Assembly (NCBI RefSeq): GCF_009674825.1
Contig: NZ_WKJH01000001.1
Span: 1-64,000, forward strand
Source: Maribacter luteus
Lineage (GTDB): Bacteria; Bacteroidota; Bacteroidia; Flavobacteriales; Flavobacteriaceae
Direction: 5' to 3'
DNA length: 64,000 nt
Position numbers and translations under genes: made by a program. This document shows positions 9,467 to 17,139 of the stretch, piece by piece. The notes under the pieces were generated by a model. That model was not told the DNA's origin and searched no databases. It saw only the letters and a program-made list of their open reading frames with translations. Position 1 is the first letter of the stretch. Each line of letters opens with the position of its first letter.

Positions 9467-10300
9467 ATGTTCACTACCTATCCCGTCACAAAGAAACTAC
9501 AACCTTATGTCTCGTTCTATTATGACTTAAATTGGAAGCGTAAAGACTATGAAAATGATATCCGGGAGACCGTTTTACCAAGTGGCAAAGGCTTTATGGT
9601 CTTTCAATACAAGGGAAGGTTTAGGGGCATGATGGATACTAAAGAACAATTTGTGCCGAAATACTATACCATTGGCCAACAGACTAAAACCTATACGCTT
9701 TTCTCCGATCATGAAACCACGGCCTTGTCCGGAGTAGCTTTTAAACCCACCGGCCTTTACCATATGTTCGGGCAGAACATGGCATTACTAGCCAATTCCC
9801 CTATGGATTCAAAAACTGTTCTTGGTTCTGACCTAACCCATTTTGAAATCTCCTATGAAAAGGAATCAAGGACCGAAATGAAGGTGAATATGGTGGAAGG
9901 ATTACTTTTAAACCAATTGGAAGATAAAAAATACGTCCCCAGTTTTATAGACATTGCCATCGACATGATGAATCGTTCATTGGGGTGCGAGCCAATTACT
10001 AAAATCACCAAAAAACTAAATGTAAGTGAACGCTATTTTCAAAAGAAGTTTAAAGAAATGGTAGGTATTACACCTTCTGAATACAACCGTATCGTCCGCT
10101 TCAACAACTTATTCTCTCAATTCGATGCTGAAGACCAAAACAACTATAAAACCTTAGTAGCACTTTTCAACTACTATGACCTAGCGCATTTCAGTAAGGA
10201 TTTTAAAAAATATTGCGGTGAGACCCCAAAAAAGTTTCATTTGGATAAATTCAAATTTGTAAAAGAAGCCTTTATAAAGAACCCAATATTCCTAAAGTAA
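9467..10300 (+). CDS. AraC-family transcriptional regulator (DUF6597-type sensor domain)
   Basis: 277 residues. The N-terminal ~130 residues (YPVTKKLQPYVSFYY..VLPSGKGFMVFQY..FKPTGLYHMFG) match the DUF6597 domain placed before AraC HTHs in Bacteroidota. The C-terminal ~100 residues contain two helix-turn-helix motifs: ITKITKKLNVSERYFQKKFK and ALFNYYDLAHFSKDFKKYCG, ending with the usual TPKKF. It has no GTTAACC element, so it is probably expressed separately from its neighbours. Confidence 0.88.
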   Translation: MFTTYPVTKKLQPYVSFYYDLNWKRKDYENDIRETVLPSGKGFMVFQYKGRFRGMMDTKEQFVPKYYTIGQQTKTYTLFSDHETTALSGVAFKPTGLYHMFGQNMALLANSPMDSKTVLGSDLTHFEISYEKESRTEMKVNMVEGLLLNQLEDKKYVPSFIDIAIDMMNRSLGCEPITKITKKLNVSERYFQKKFKEMVGITPSEYNRIVRFNNLFSQFDAEDQNNYKTLVALFNYYDLAHFSKDFKKYCGETPKKFHLDKFKFVKEAFIKNPIFLK

Positions 10301-10323
10301 TTAAACTCCATTTACTTAAATAT

Positions 10324-10364
10324 CCCGTTTTTTTTATCCACTTTAACAAATAGGACGGGTTTTT
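10324..10364 (+). terminator. Weak terminator after the AraC-type gene
   Basis: Five-base inverted repeat CCCGT..ACGGG with a long T/A-rich loop, followed by TTTTT. The long loop makes it weak. Confidence 0.4.
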
Positions 10365-10465
10365 ACAATTTTGCAGCCAATCATTTTGTATCTTTTTTAC
10401 TTTCAAATTTCCCCCAAAGTATTGTTCCCCCACCAATTAAACAGGCAATAAAGTTTAAACACTGT

Positions 10466-10494
10466 GTTAACCTAGACCTTTTATGCCCATTAAA
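10466..10494 (+). promoter_or_regulatory. Bipartite promoter element, site 2 (GTTAACC-N15-CATTAAA)
   Basis: GTTAACC at 10466-10472 and CATTAAA at 10488-10494 with a 15-nt spacer, 30 nt before the ATG at 10525. Same element as at 7075. Confidence 0.75.
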
Positions 10495-10524
10495 TTAATA
10501 TAAGAAACCATTAATACACAAATT

Positions 10525-11097
10525 ATGAAAACAAAACTATTCATTACCATCGCATTTTTATCACTTCTTATGACCTCATGTATAAAGGATTACTTAGGTG
10601 ATACAGGCGGGGATAAAATAGAACTAAATTCTGAAAACTATCTTTATGATGGCGATTTGGAAAGGATTTTTTTAGAAGAACAAATTGATCGATTAACAGA
10701 TGAAATTGCCCAACTCGATGAAAATGACCCCAAAATAGAAAAACTAATTAAACAACGGGTCAACTTTAAAGACCGTTTGGCCCAAATTATAGATTTAAGT
10801 GCTGTAGGATTGGATCTTGTAATTCCGTGCGATACCCCAAATGGAAAATGTGTACCACGACTGTTGGAATACTTTGTTTTTTACAAAAATATTGAACAAG
10901 CAGTGGTTTATGTAAAAAACATAAACGGGGAGAGTATCGGGATCTCCGATAAACTAACACCGCTGCCTGAATTTAAGAATGAACTGCAATATATAAGAGT
11001 TCCGGTGGATTCCCATGCAAAGGGTATTATTATCGAGATTATTAAAAAAGACGATCAAGGCAACGAAATAACATCAACGGTCACTTTAAATAGATAG
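10525..11097 (+). CDS. Small lipoprotein of unknown function, candidate sigma-regulon member
   Basis: 190 residues with a lipobox (LLMTSC, Cys at residue 19). The mature protein has an acidic, helical coiled-coil-like stretch (residues ~45-90, IDRLTDEIAQLDENDPKIEK). After it comes a beta-rich domain with two cysteines (PCDTPNGKC). No family recognised. It lies directly downstream of promoter site 2. The TPR-CHAT protease gene follows on the same strand, but a hairpin terminator sits between them. Confidence 0.65.
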   Translation: MKTKLFITIAFLSLLMTSCIKDYLGDTGGDKIELNSENYLYDGDLERIFLEEQIDRLTDEIAQLDENDPKIEKLIKQRVNFKDRLAQIIDLSAVGLDLVIPCDTPNGKCVPRLLEYFVFYKNIEQAVVYVKNINGESIGISDKLTPLPEFKNELQYIRVPVDSHAKGIIIEIIKKDDQGNEITSTVTLNR

Positions 11098-11122
11098 TTG
11101 ACCTTATAACAATAAAATTAAC

Positions 11123-11145
11123 AAGCCTTCTTTTGAGGGCTTTTT
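11123..11145 (+). terminator. Hairpin terminator/attenuator just before the CHAT gene
   Basis: AAGCCTTC / GAGGGCTT form an eight-pair stem (one G-T) with a TTTT tetraloop, followed by TTT. It ends only about four bases before the ATG of the CHAT gene. CHAT expression from promoter site 2 would therefore need read-through. Confidence 0.7.
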
Positions 11146-11148
11146 GTA

Positions 11149-13923
11149 ATGAAGAAAGCCCTCATTTTCACAGTACTACTTTGCGGCCTGTTTTCATCAG
11201 CTCAAGATGAAAAACAAAGCACGGAAATCGTTGCCTTGAACAAAAAAGCAACTACGTTTTTTTACACCCAAAAGGACTCTGCCTATGTATATTTCAATAA
11301 AGTATACGACATAGCAAAAAAAAATAATGACTCGAAAAACCTGATTCAAACGCTGTTCAGTTTAACAGGAGTGGCCAACTACCATCGTGATATGAAAACG
11401 ATGGGTGCCAATTTGGAAAAATTGGACTCCCTTCTTGTTACGGAAAAAAAAGGACATACCAATTTTAGTTCAACCGATGACTATAATATTTACCTCTATT
11501 TTCGTGGTGCCTACCATTTTCAATTATCCGAAGATTCCGATGCCAGAAAAGCCTTTGAAGAAATTATTCTTAATGTAAACAATACGGCCGACTCTTTGCA
11601 AAGCAAAACTTTGCAAAGCCTAACTTCAGTAGCACATAGTTTTTTAGGGAAAATATACCTAAGCGAACGAAAATTTGAATTGGCCAAACAACTTTATAAC
11701 AAAAACATTAGGGAAATCCTGGCAAGTGAGGATGTTGACCAAGAAGCATTATACGGTAATTTCAACTTACTTGCAGAAGTATTGATGAACGAAAAAAAGT
11801 ATGATGAGGCCAGTACATATTGGATAAAGACCTTAAAATACAATCAACAGAAAAACAATTCGAATGCAGTGATTGCCAATTCCTTTTATGTAGCTCAAAA
11901 TTTTAATCAGTTGAACCAAAGGGATAGTGCATTATATTACCTTGAATACGCAAAATCGGTTTTAAACGACAACCCTGTTTTTTATCCAAAATACCACATA
12001 TTGAAATCCGATATTTTTGCTAAAAACGAAGAGTACGATGCTTCCCTTACCGAGCTTGAAAAGGCTGTGAACAAGATTCAAAATACCACAGGAAACACCA
12101 AAGCACTTTTTCTCGCATCGACATACATTGAAATGGGCAAGATCAATGATTTGAATGGCAACCCGGAAAAAGCTTTGTCCAATTTTAGGTATGCGGAAAA
12201 ACAATTCAAAAAAGTCGGGAACCGCTCCATTAACGAGTTAAAACTTTTAAAAAATAAGGCACATACCCTAAATGGGATTCATGAACCAAAGTACTTTTTG
12301 GCATCTTTGGAAACTGTCGATGAAGCCATTCACTTGCTGAACGATTTAAAGCCCACCTTTAAAAGTCAGCAAGACAAACTTCTATTAATCGAAGACGCAT
12401 TCCCGATTTTCGAATCAGGATTGGAGGCTATTTATATGCTACATGCATCCAAAGCAGATGATTCTTTATTAGACAAAGCTTTTTATTTCATGGAAAAAAG
12501 TAAATCAGTTCTGCTAATGGAAGCGCTACTTAACACAAAAGCAACGAAATTCGCCAACATACCCGATAATCTGTTACGGAAAGAAAGCCAACTAAAATCG
12601 GAAATCACATTCATTGAAAAACAACTCAATACTTCAAAAACAGGGAATTTTGAACTGGAAGGGGAGTTGTTCGCATTGAAGAACGACCATCTAAACCTTA
12701 TCCATAAAATTGAATCGGGTTACCCCTCCTATTACAATTTAAAATACCGAACCAAGGTCATATCACTGGAAAAGACCCAGGCATTATTGGACACGGATGA
12801 ACTTATGATTTCATTCTTCTTTGGCAATAATGACATTTACGCCATTAGCTTGGATAACAACTCAAAGAAAATAACAAGGATACCGATTGATTCGGAATTC
12901 GAGACAAAAATTAAAATGGCTTACAGGATGTTTTCCAATCCAAAATCGGATATAGTGGTTTTGGGCAAGGCCACCCATAACCTATATAAACATTTACTAG
13001 ACCCCATATTAAAGTCCGACCACCATAAAAAACTTATCATCACCACTGATGGACTTTTAAATTACATCCCTTTTGCAGCCTTGAACACCAACCCCGAGGG
13101 ATTAACTTATTTAGCCGAAAACCATGCCGTAAGTTATGTAAATTCAGCTACAATGCTTGCAGAATTGCGACAACGACAACCAAAAGAGCATACAATTTTG
13201 GCCTTTGCCCCCAGTTTTGACGGAACAGTTAACATTACCAATACAGATCGCGGAAAATTACTTCCATTGCCCAATAATAAAAAAGAGGTGGAGCAAATAT
13301 TGACTTCTTTCAATGGCAGTTCATATATCGATGAAGATGCGTCGCTCCTGAATTTTAAATCCCAACTATCCTCTTTTGGGATAGTACATTTGGCCACACA
13401 TGCCATTTTTGACGATGCAGCCCCGGAATATTCCTATTTGGCCTTTTCCCAAAAGGGTAATAAAACAGAGAATTTACTTTATGTGGCCGATCTTTATAAT
13501 TTACAAATTGATGCAGATTTGGTTACCTTAAGTGCCTGTGAAAGTGGTTTGGGCGATTTAAAACGAGGGGAAGGGTTTATGAGCTTGGCAAGAGGATTCT
13601 TTTATAGTGGGGCGGCAAGCATTGCCAGCACCTTATGGAAAATCAACGATGCCAGTTCCGCTACCTTAATGAGTGGTTTTTACAAAAATCTTTCCAGGGG
13701 AGATGCCAAGGATCTGGCCCTTCAACGAGCTCAGATAGAATTTTTGAATACTAATCGTGATAATGGCTTATCACATCCTTACTATTGGTCTGGTTTTGTG
13801 ATTTCAGGTAGCACTGTACCCTTGGCAACCTCCTATAATTGGGTTTATATTATAATTGGTACCATCATATTATTGACCGGTGGGTTTTACTACTTCATAG
13901 CGAGAAAAAAAAGAAGGGCTTAA
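11149..13923 (+). CDS. Secreted, membrane-anchored TPR-CHAT (caspase-like) protease
   Basis: 924 residues. Order: signal peptide (MKKALIFTVLLCGLFSSAQ), about ten helical TPR-like repeats to residue ~470, a coiled-coil region, then a CHAT domain (~640-890), a C-terminal TM (WVYIIIGTIILLTGGFYYF, ~898-916) and a basic tail RKKRRA. The caspase-type dyad is visible: His751 in IVHLATH and Cys797 in LVTLSACESGLG, followed by GEGFMSLARGFFYSGA and STLWKIND. Signal peptide plus positive tail places TPRs and protease in the periplasm. CHAT domains are caspase/separase relatives. The gene converges on the anti-sigma gene with overlapping stop codons. I infer it is the protease that triggers the neighbouring sigma factor. 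Confidence 0.88.
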   Translation: MKKALIFTVLLCGLFSSAQDEKQSTEIVALNKKATTFFYTQKDSAYVYFNKVYDIAKKNNDSKNLIQTLFSLTGVANYHRDMKTMGANLEKLDSLLVTEKKGHTNFSSTDDYNIYLYFRGAYHFQLSEDSDARKAFEEIILNVNNTADSLQSKTLQSLTSVAHSFLGKIYLSERKFELAKQLYNKNIREILASEDVDQEALYGNFNLLAEVLMNEKKYDEASTYWIKTLKYNQQKNNSNAVIANSFYVAQNFNQLNQRDSALYYLEYAKSVLNDNPVFYPKYHILKSDIFAKNEEYDASLTELEKAVNKIQNTTGNTKALFLASTYIEMGKINDLNGNPEKALSNFRYAEKQFKKVGNRSINELKLLKNKAHTLNGIHEPKYFLASLETVDEAIHLLNDLKPTFKSQQDKLLLIEDAFPIFESGLEAIYMLHASKADDSLLDKAFYFMEKSKSVLLMEALLNTKATKFANIPDNLLRKESQLKSEITFIEKQLNTSKTGNFELEGELFALKNDHLNLIHKIESGYPSYYNLKYRTKVISLEKTQALLDTDELMISFFFGNNDIYAISLDNNSKKITRIPIDSEFETKIKMAYRMFSNPKSDIVVLGKATHNLYKHLLDPILKSDHHKKLIITTDGLLNYIPFAALNTNPEGLTYLAENHAVSYVNSATMLAELRQRQPKEHTILAFAPSFDGTVNITNTDRGKLLPLPNNKKEVEQILTSFNGSSYIDEDASLLNFKSQLSSFGIVHLATHAIFDDAAPEYSYLAFSQKGNKTENLLYVADLYNLQIDADLVTLSACESGLGDLKRGEGFMSLARGFFYSGAASIASTLWKINDASSATLMSGFYKNLSRGDAKDLALQRAQIEFLNTNRDNGLSHPYYWSGFVISGSTVPLATSYNWVYIIIGTIILLTGGFYYFIARKKRRA

Positions 13924-14654
13924 TCCAACTCTTTTAGTAATGCTTCAGCTTTTTCCTTTTTATAATCGAAATTTTCGATGAGCCTTTTTAAAGTAGCTAT
14001 AGCATTTTCCTCATCTTTACTTTTAAGATAGGCCAAGGCAAGGTACCAATGGGCTTCTGCCTTAAATTCCCTGCCGTCTGCAATAACTCTTTTCAATACT
14101 TCAATGGCCTCTTTGTCCTTTCCTAAATTTAAATAAGATTGCGCTAAATAAAAGTCCACTTGAGCCGTTTCCCCTTTCGTTTTCAAATCTAAAAACGCAG
14201 CGACTGCCGTTTTATGGTCATTGGCCTCATAGGATGAAAAAGCGTGCCTTTCCAAGGATTGGTTACTATCACTTCTAGTAATCGTATAAACGGTATTGGG
14301 ATACGTTTCAAAATTCGAAGCGTATAATGCATCATAATCGGGTTTGGAAAAAGTGCTATAGGCCATCCATCCCAAAGCAATCAAAAGAGCGAAGGATGCG
14401 GCCACCGACCAAAACTTGAAATTGGTTTTAGTATTGGGTTTGGTATTATTACTCTTGATTTCATTTTCAAAACCGGCCAGTTTTTGCTTTAAGTTTTCGT
14501 TTTGTTTCTTTTTGATAACACGCTTTAGATTGTTTTCAAATTCGAATTGTGCTTTAAAATCCGGATCTTTTTCCAACAATTCATTAAAAAGCTTTTGCCC
14601 ATCCTTTGAGAGTTGGTTTGCAAAATATTGATATAATAAAAGTTCCTTATCCAT
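13920..14654 (-). CDS. Putative anti-sigma factor: cytoplasmic helical domain, one TM, periplasmic TPRs
   Basis: 244 residues from the ATG at 14654, two bases after the sigma stop; a TTG at 14660 in the same frame is less likely. Residues ~1-75 are charged and helical (LYQYFANQLSKDGQKLFNEL), like the N-terminal domains of Bacteroidota anti-sigma proteins. A TM follows (FWSVAASFALLIALGWMAY, ~81-100), then two to three TPR units (AFSSYEANDHKTAVAAFL, YLAQSYLNLGKDKEAIEVLK, YLALAYLKSKDEENAIATLK) that would be periplasmic. Immediate downstream partner of the ECF sigma gene, which supports an anti-sigma role by the usual operon logic. The catalogued zinc anti-sigma motif is absent. Confidence 0.7.
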   Translation of the reverse strand: MDKELLLYQYFANQLSKDGQKLFNELLEKDPDFKAQFEFENNLKRVIKKKQNENLKQKLAGFENEIKSNNTKPNTKTNFKFWSVAASFALLIALGWMAYSTFSKPDYDALYASNFETYPNTVYTITRSDSNQSLERHAFSSYEANDHKTAVAAFLDLKTKGETAQVDFYLAQSYLNLGKDKEAIEVLKRVIADGREFKAEAHWYLALAYLKSKDEENAIATLKRLIENFDYKKEKAEALLKELD

Positions 14655-14656
14655 AA

Positions 14657-15229
14657 TCAATCGGGATTATTAGCCTGTATACGTTCCCGCAATGTTTTCA
14701 TACAACGGGATTTAGCCGCTTTCACAACGTTTTCACTATTGTAATCGCGAGCCTCCATAATTTCCTGAATCGTATAGCCTTGGTAATAAAAGAGGGTCAA
14801 TAACTCTTGGCATTTTTGCCCTAGTCCCCCAAAATGTTTTTTCAATAATACCTGCTCTGGTGTCAACTCCTGTTCTTCCATTTCAAAACTCTCCACTAGT
14901 TCATCCTCTTTCCCCACTAATGTTAGGTCAAATTTTGAGCTTACCGTTTTTTTATTTTTCTTCATGCGTTCAAAAATCAAGTATTTACCAATACCGAAAA
15001 GATAAGTGGCAATACTACTGGTAAAGCGCTCTACTTTCCCGTTCATCACATTGTCATAAAAAATGACATAGGCATCTTGATAAATATCTATATTTTCCTC
15101 ATCCGACAAGTGGTACCTCCGTGCAAAATTCAGGAATTTTTCACGGTTATCTTCGTAAACCTGTTTCAACGCCATGTCCGAGCCTTGTCTTAAATCCTCG
15201 AGCGTAATTTCGGTTTTTGCTTCTTTCAC
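14657..15229 (-). CDS. ECF-type RNA polymerase sigma factor
   Basis: 190 residues as read from a GTG at 15229. Region sigma2 spans about 20-90 (IDIYQDAYVIFYDNVMNG, YLFGIGKYLIFERMKK). After an acidic linker, sigma4 spans ~130-182 (CQELLTLFYYQGYTIQEIME..ENVVKAAKSRCMKTLRE). No sigma3, hence ECF class. The start is uncertain: the GTG directly abuts the CATTAAA box of its own promoter element, so transcripts from it would begin inside this reading frame. ATG codon 19 (15175) is the next candidate. Followed at once by the putative anti-sigma gene. It probably directs RNA polymerase to the seven GTTAACC-N15-CATWAAA sites. Confidence 0.88.
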   Translation of the reverse strand: MKEAKTEITLEDLRQGSDMALKQVYEDNREKFLNFARRYHLSDEENIDIYQDAYVIFYDNVMNGKVERFTSSIATYLFGIGKYLIFERMKKNKKTVSSKFDLTLVGKEDELVESFEMEEQELTPEQVLLKKHFGGLGQKCQELLTLFYYQGYTIQEIMEARDYNSENVVKAAKSRCMKTLRERIQANNPD

Positions 15230-15258
15230 TTTAATGTAATAGGAAAATTAAGGTTAAC
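15230..15258 (-). promoter_or_regulatory. Bipartite promoter element, site 3, upstream of the sigma gene itself
   Basis: On the minus strand GTTAACC occupies 15258-15252 and CATTAAA 15236-15230, again with a 15-nt spacer. Presence upstream of the sigma gene suggests autoregulation. CATTAAA ends one base before the GTG at 15229. Confidence 0.7.
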
Positions 15259-15404
15259 GTTCTTGATGGCTAAATTTAGTCTTTTTCATTTTTTTAATCC
15301 TCTAAATTATAGAAAACTAGCCTAAACACAAGTAATGTAAGATTTAGCCTACCATTTTATTATTTCTAATGTTATCTACTTTATTTCATTAAAAAATAGA
15401 AGAT

Positions 15405-15433
15405 GTTAACCTTTTACTTCTTGGCTCATTAAA
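15405..15433 (+). promoter_or_regulatory. Bipartite promoter element, site 4 (GTTAACC-N15-CATTAAA)
   Basis: GTTAACC at 15405-15411 and CATTAAA at 15427-15433, 15-nt spacer, 35 nt before the ATG at 15469. Confidence 0.78.
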
Positions 15434-15468
15434 GGATAAGAATTTGTAAAAAAATTAAATCTATTATT

Positions 15469-16608
15469 ATGCAAAAAAGGAAGTATTACAATCCAGTTTT
15501 CATCTTCTCCATGTTATTATTAATAGTTTCATCTTGCAATCCTGAAGACGGTGAAGATGGCGCTATGGGAGCACAAGGGGAACAAGGAATACAGGGTGAA
15601 CAAGGACCTGCTGGCGATGACGCAACCTTAACAACACCTGCTGCATATGGCACATGGGAGGTTATTAGTGAAGTTGGTTCTGATGTAGCAAAATATGTTT
15701 ATATAAATGAAGATAACACCCTAGAAATTTTATCAGAAGATCAATTGGGTTTTAAAAGAGCAGAAAGAACAAACGTTACTGTTTCCGTAAATCAAATAAT
15801 AACAAATGATTTATATGGTAGTATTGGCATATTTGGGATAAATAATTATGAGGTTAGCGATGATATTTTAACCATTACAAGGTCTAATGATAGTGACCCT
15901 ATTATAATGCAACGTTCTACCACAGTACCAGCACCGTCTAATTGGATTAATGAACTTACAGTTTTAGACGAAGGAAATACAGCTTGGGACAGGGATGTTG
16001 ATATTGCTTTTGATGGCACCTATTTATTGGGTTTAAATTCTAACAGCTATAATATTGAACAAATTAATCCTATTGATTTTAATGTAGAAGGAATTATCCC
16101 TACAACCCATTCAGCCTATGCCGTAGAAATTGAAAAGTCAGATGCAGCAGATAAACAGCTTTTTCAAAGTAGTAATGGAAGTCAAATTTTTCATTCTTAC
16201 ATATATTCTTCCAATACTTTTAATTATACCTCTTTAGACTTAGGGGCTTGGATATATGGTATAGCTTCTATCGTACCAGGAGAATTATGGGCGGCTAGCG
16301 GAAGTGAAAAGACATTATATCACTATTGGGCCCATGAACCAATATCACCGGGAGAAATTCTTGGAAATATAACATTGGACTTTCAACCTCGTGGGTTAGA
16401 CTATCGAGATGGCTTTTTATATGTTACAGAAGGTAATAGGATACATAAATGCCAAACTTCTCCAGAATTCAAAGCCATCGAATCTTATGAATTAAGAAGA
16501 CATAATGTAACAGGTATTACCTACGACGGCACTAATTTTTGGTTGGCTGCTACAAGTTGGAATGATTATGATACCCAAAAACTAATAAAAGTAGACTTAA
16601 CCTTATAA
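15469..16608 (+). CDS. Collagen-like lipoprotein with C-terminal propeller-like domain
   Basis: 379 residues. Lipobox VSSC (Cys23), then eight Gly-X-Y triplets (GEDGAMGAQGEQGIQGEQG..GDD), a short beta domain (~55-150) and a C-terminal ~220 residues of strand repeats (DRDVDIAFDGTYLLGL.., GITYDGTNFWLAATSW) like a small beta-propeller. The Gly-X-Y segment is nearly the same as those in the lipoproteins at 18447 and 19156, pointing to a shared module. Transcribed away from the divergent sigma gene, with its own copy of the promoter element. Confidence 0.75.
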   Translation: MQKRKYYNPVFIFSMLLLIVSSCNPEDGEDGAMGAQGEQGIQGEQGPAGDDATLTTPAAYGTWEVISEVGSDVAKYVYINEDNTLEILSEDQLGFKRAERTNVTVSVNQIITNDLYGSIGIFGINNYEVSDDILTITRSNDSDPIIMQRSTTVPAPSNWINELTVLDEGNTAWDRDVDIAFDGTYLLGLNSNSYNIEQINPIDFNVEGIIPTTHSAYAVEIEKSDAADKQLFQSSNGSQIFHSYIYSSNTFNYTSLDLGAWIYGIASIVPGELWAASGSEKTLYHYWAHEPISPGEILGNITLDFQPRGLDYRDGFLYVTEGNRIHKCQTSPEFKAIESYELRRHNVTGITYDGTNFWLAATSWNDYDTQKLIKVDLTL

Positions 16609-16686
16609 TAATAACAATTTCCACATTTTTAAACCTGTCATCTTTTATAGTTGGGCAGGCTTTTCTTTATAAAAATTCTACATCAT

Positions 16687-16715
16687 GTTAACCTTTTAAA
16701 AAGTACAACATAAAA
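16687..16715 (+). promoter_or_regulatory. Bipartite promoter element, site 5 (GTTAACC-N15-CATAAAA)
   Basis: GTTAACC at 16687-16693 and CATAAAA at 16709-16715, 15-nt spacer, 27 nt before the ATG at 16743. The second box differs by one base (A for T) from sites 1-4. Confidence 0.72.
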
Positions 16716-16742
16716 GGAAAAGAATCTTATAAAACCATACTT

Positions 16743-17108
16743 ATGAAAACAAAAGCAACTTTATTAATCATATGTGCATTCGGCCTTTTCCCAACATGTC
16801 ATGCACAATCGAAAACAAAGCAAGATTCAAGCGCACAAATGAACTTATTGGACGAACAAACAAAAATGTTCAGTGGCATATTCAAACTAGCAGGGGCCGG
16901 AGAAGAGAACCCTTTGGCCGGAGCTCAAAATTACTTAGAACTAATTGAAAAAATGGATGCTCCGGAAGAACAAAAACAACAACTTAGGGATATGTACAAC
17001 GTCTATGACAGTAGTCTCGACCCTAAAAAGAAAGACTCTTTGAAGTTAGCAGTAGACAAGATGTTGAATAATGCCATGGAGAAAACCAAGAACGACCCCC
17101 AACAATAG
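16743..17108 (+). CDS. Small exported protein of unknown function
   Basis: 121 residues with a signal peptide (LLIICAFGLFPTCHAQ). The mature ~100 residues are Lys/Glu/Gln-rich and helical (MDAPEEQKQQLRDMYNVYDS..), without recognisable family. The cysteine before HAQ could also be read as a degenerate lipobox, but SPI cleavage after AQ fits better. It is preceded by promoter site 5 and followed after 31 nt by the propeller lipoprotein gene, probably one operon. Confidence 0.6.
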   Translation: MKTKATLLIICAFGLFPTCHAQSKTKQDSSAQMNLLDEQTKMFSGIFKLAGAGEENPLAGAQNYLELIEKMDAPEEQKQQLRDMYNVYDSSLDPKKKDSLKLAVDKMLNNAMEKTKNDPQQ

Positions 17109-17139
17109 AAAGCATTATTAACCTAAAATACTTTAGACA

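Noticed and set aside
11149-15229. CHAT/sigma locus as a type III-E CRISPR accessory module
   Set aside because: No gRAMP/Cas7-11-like gene, no Csx30/Csx31 and no array in the window; the CHAT protein is secreted, unlike the cytoplasmic Craspase subunit.
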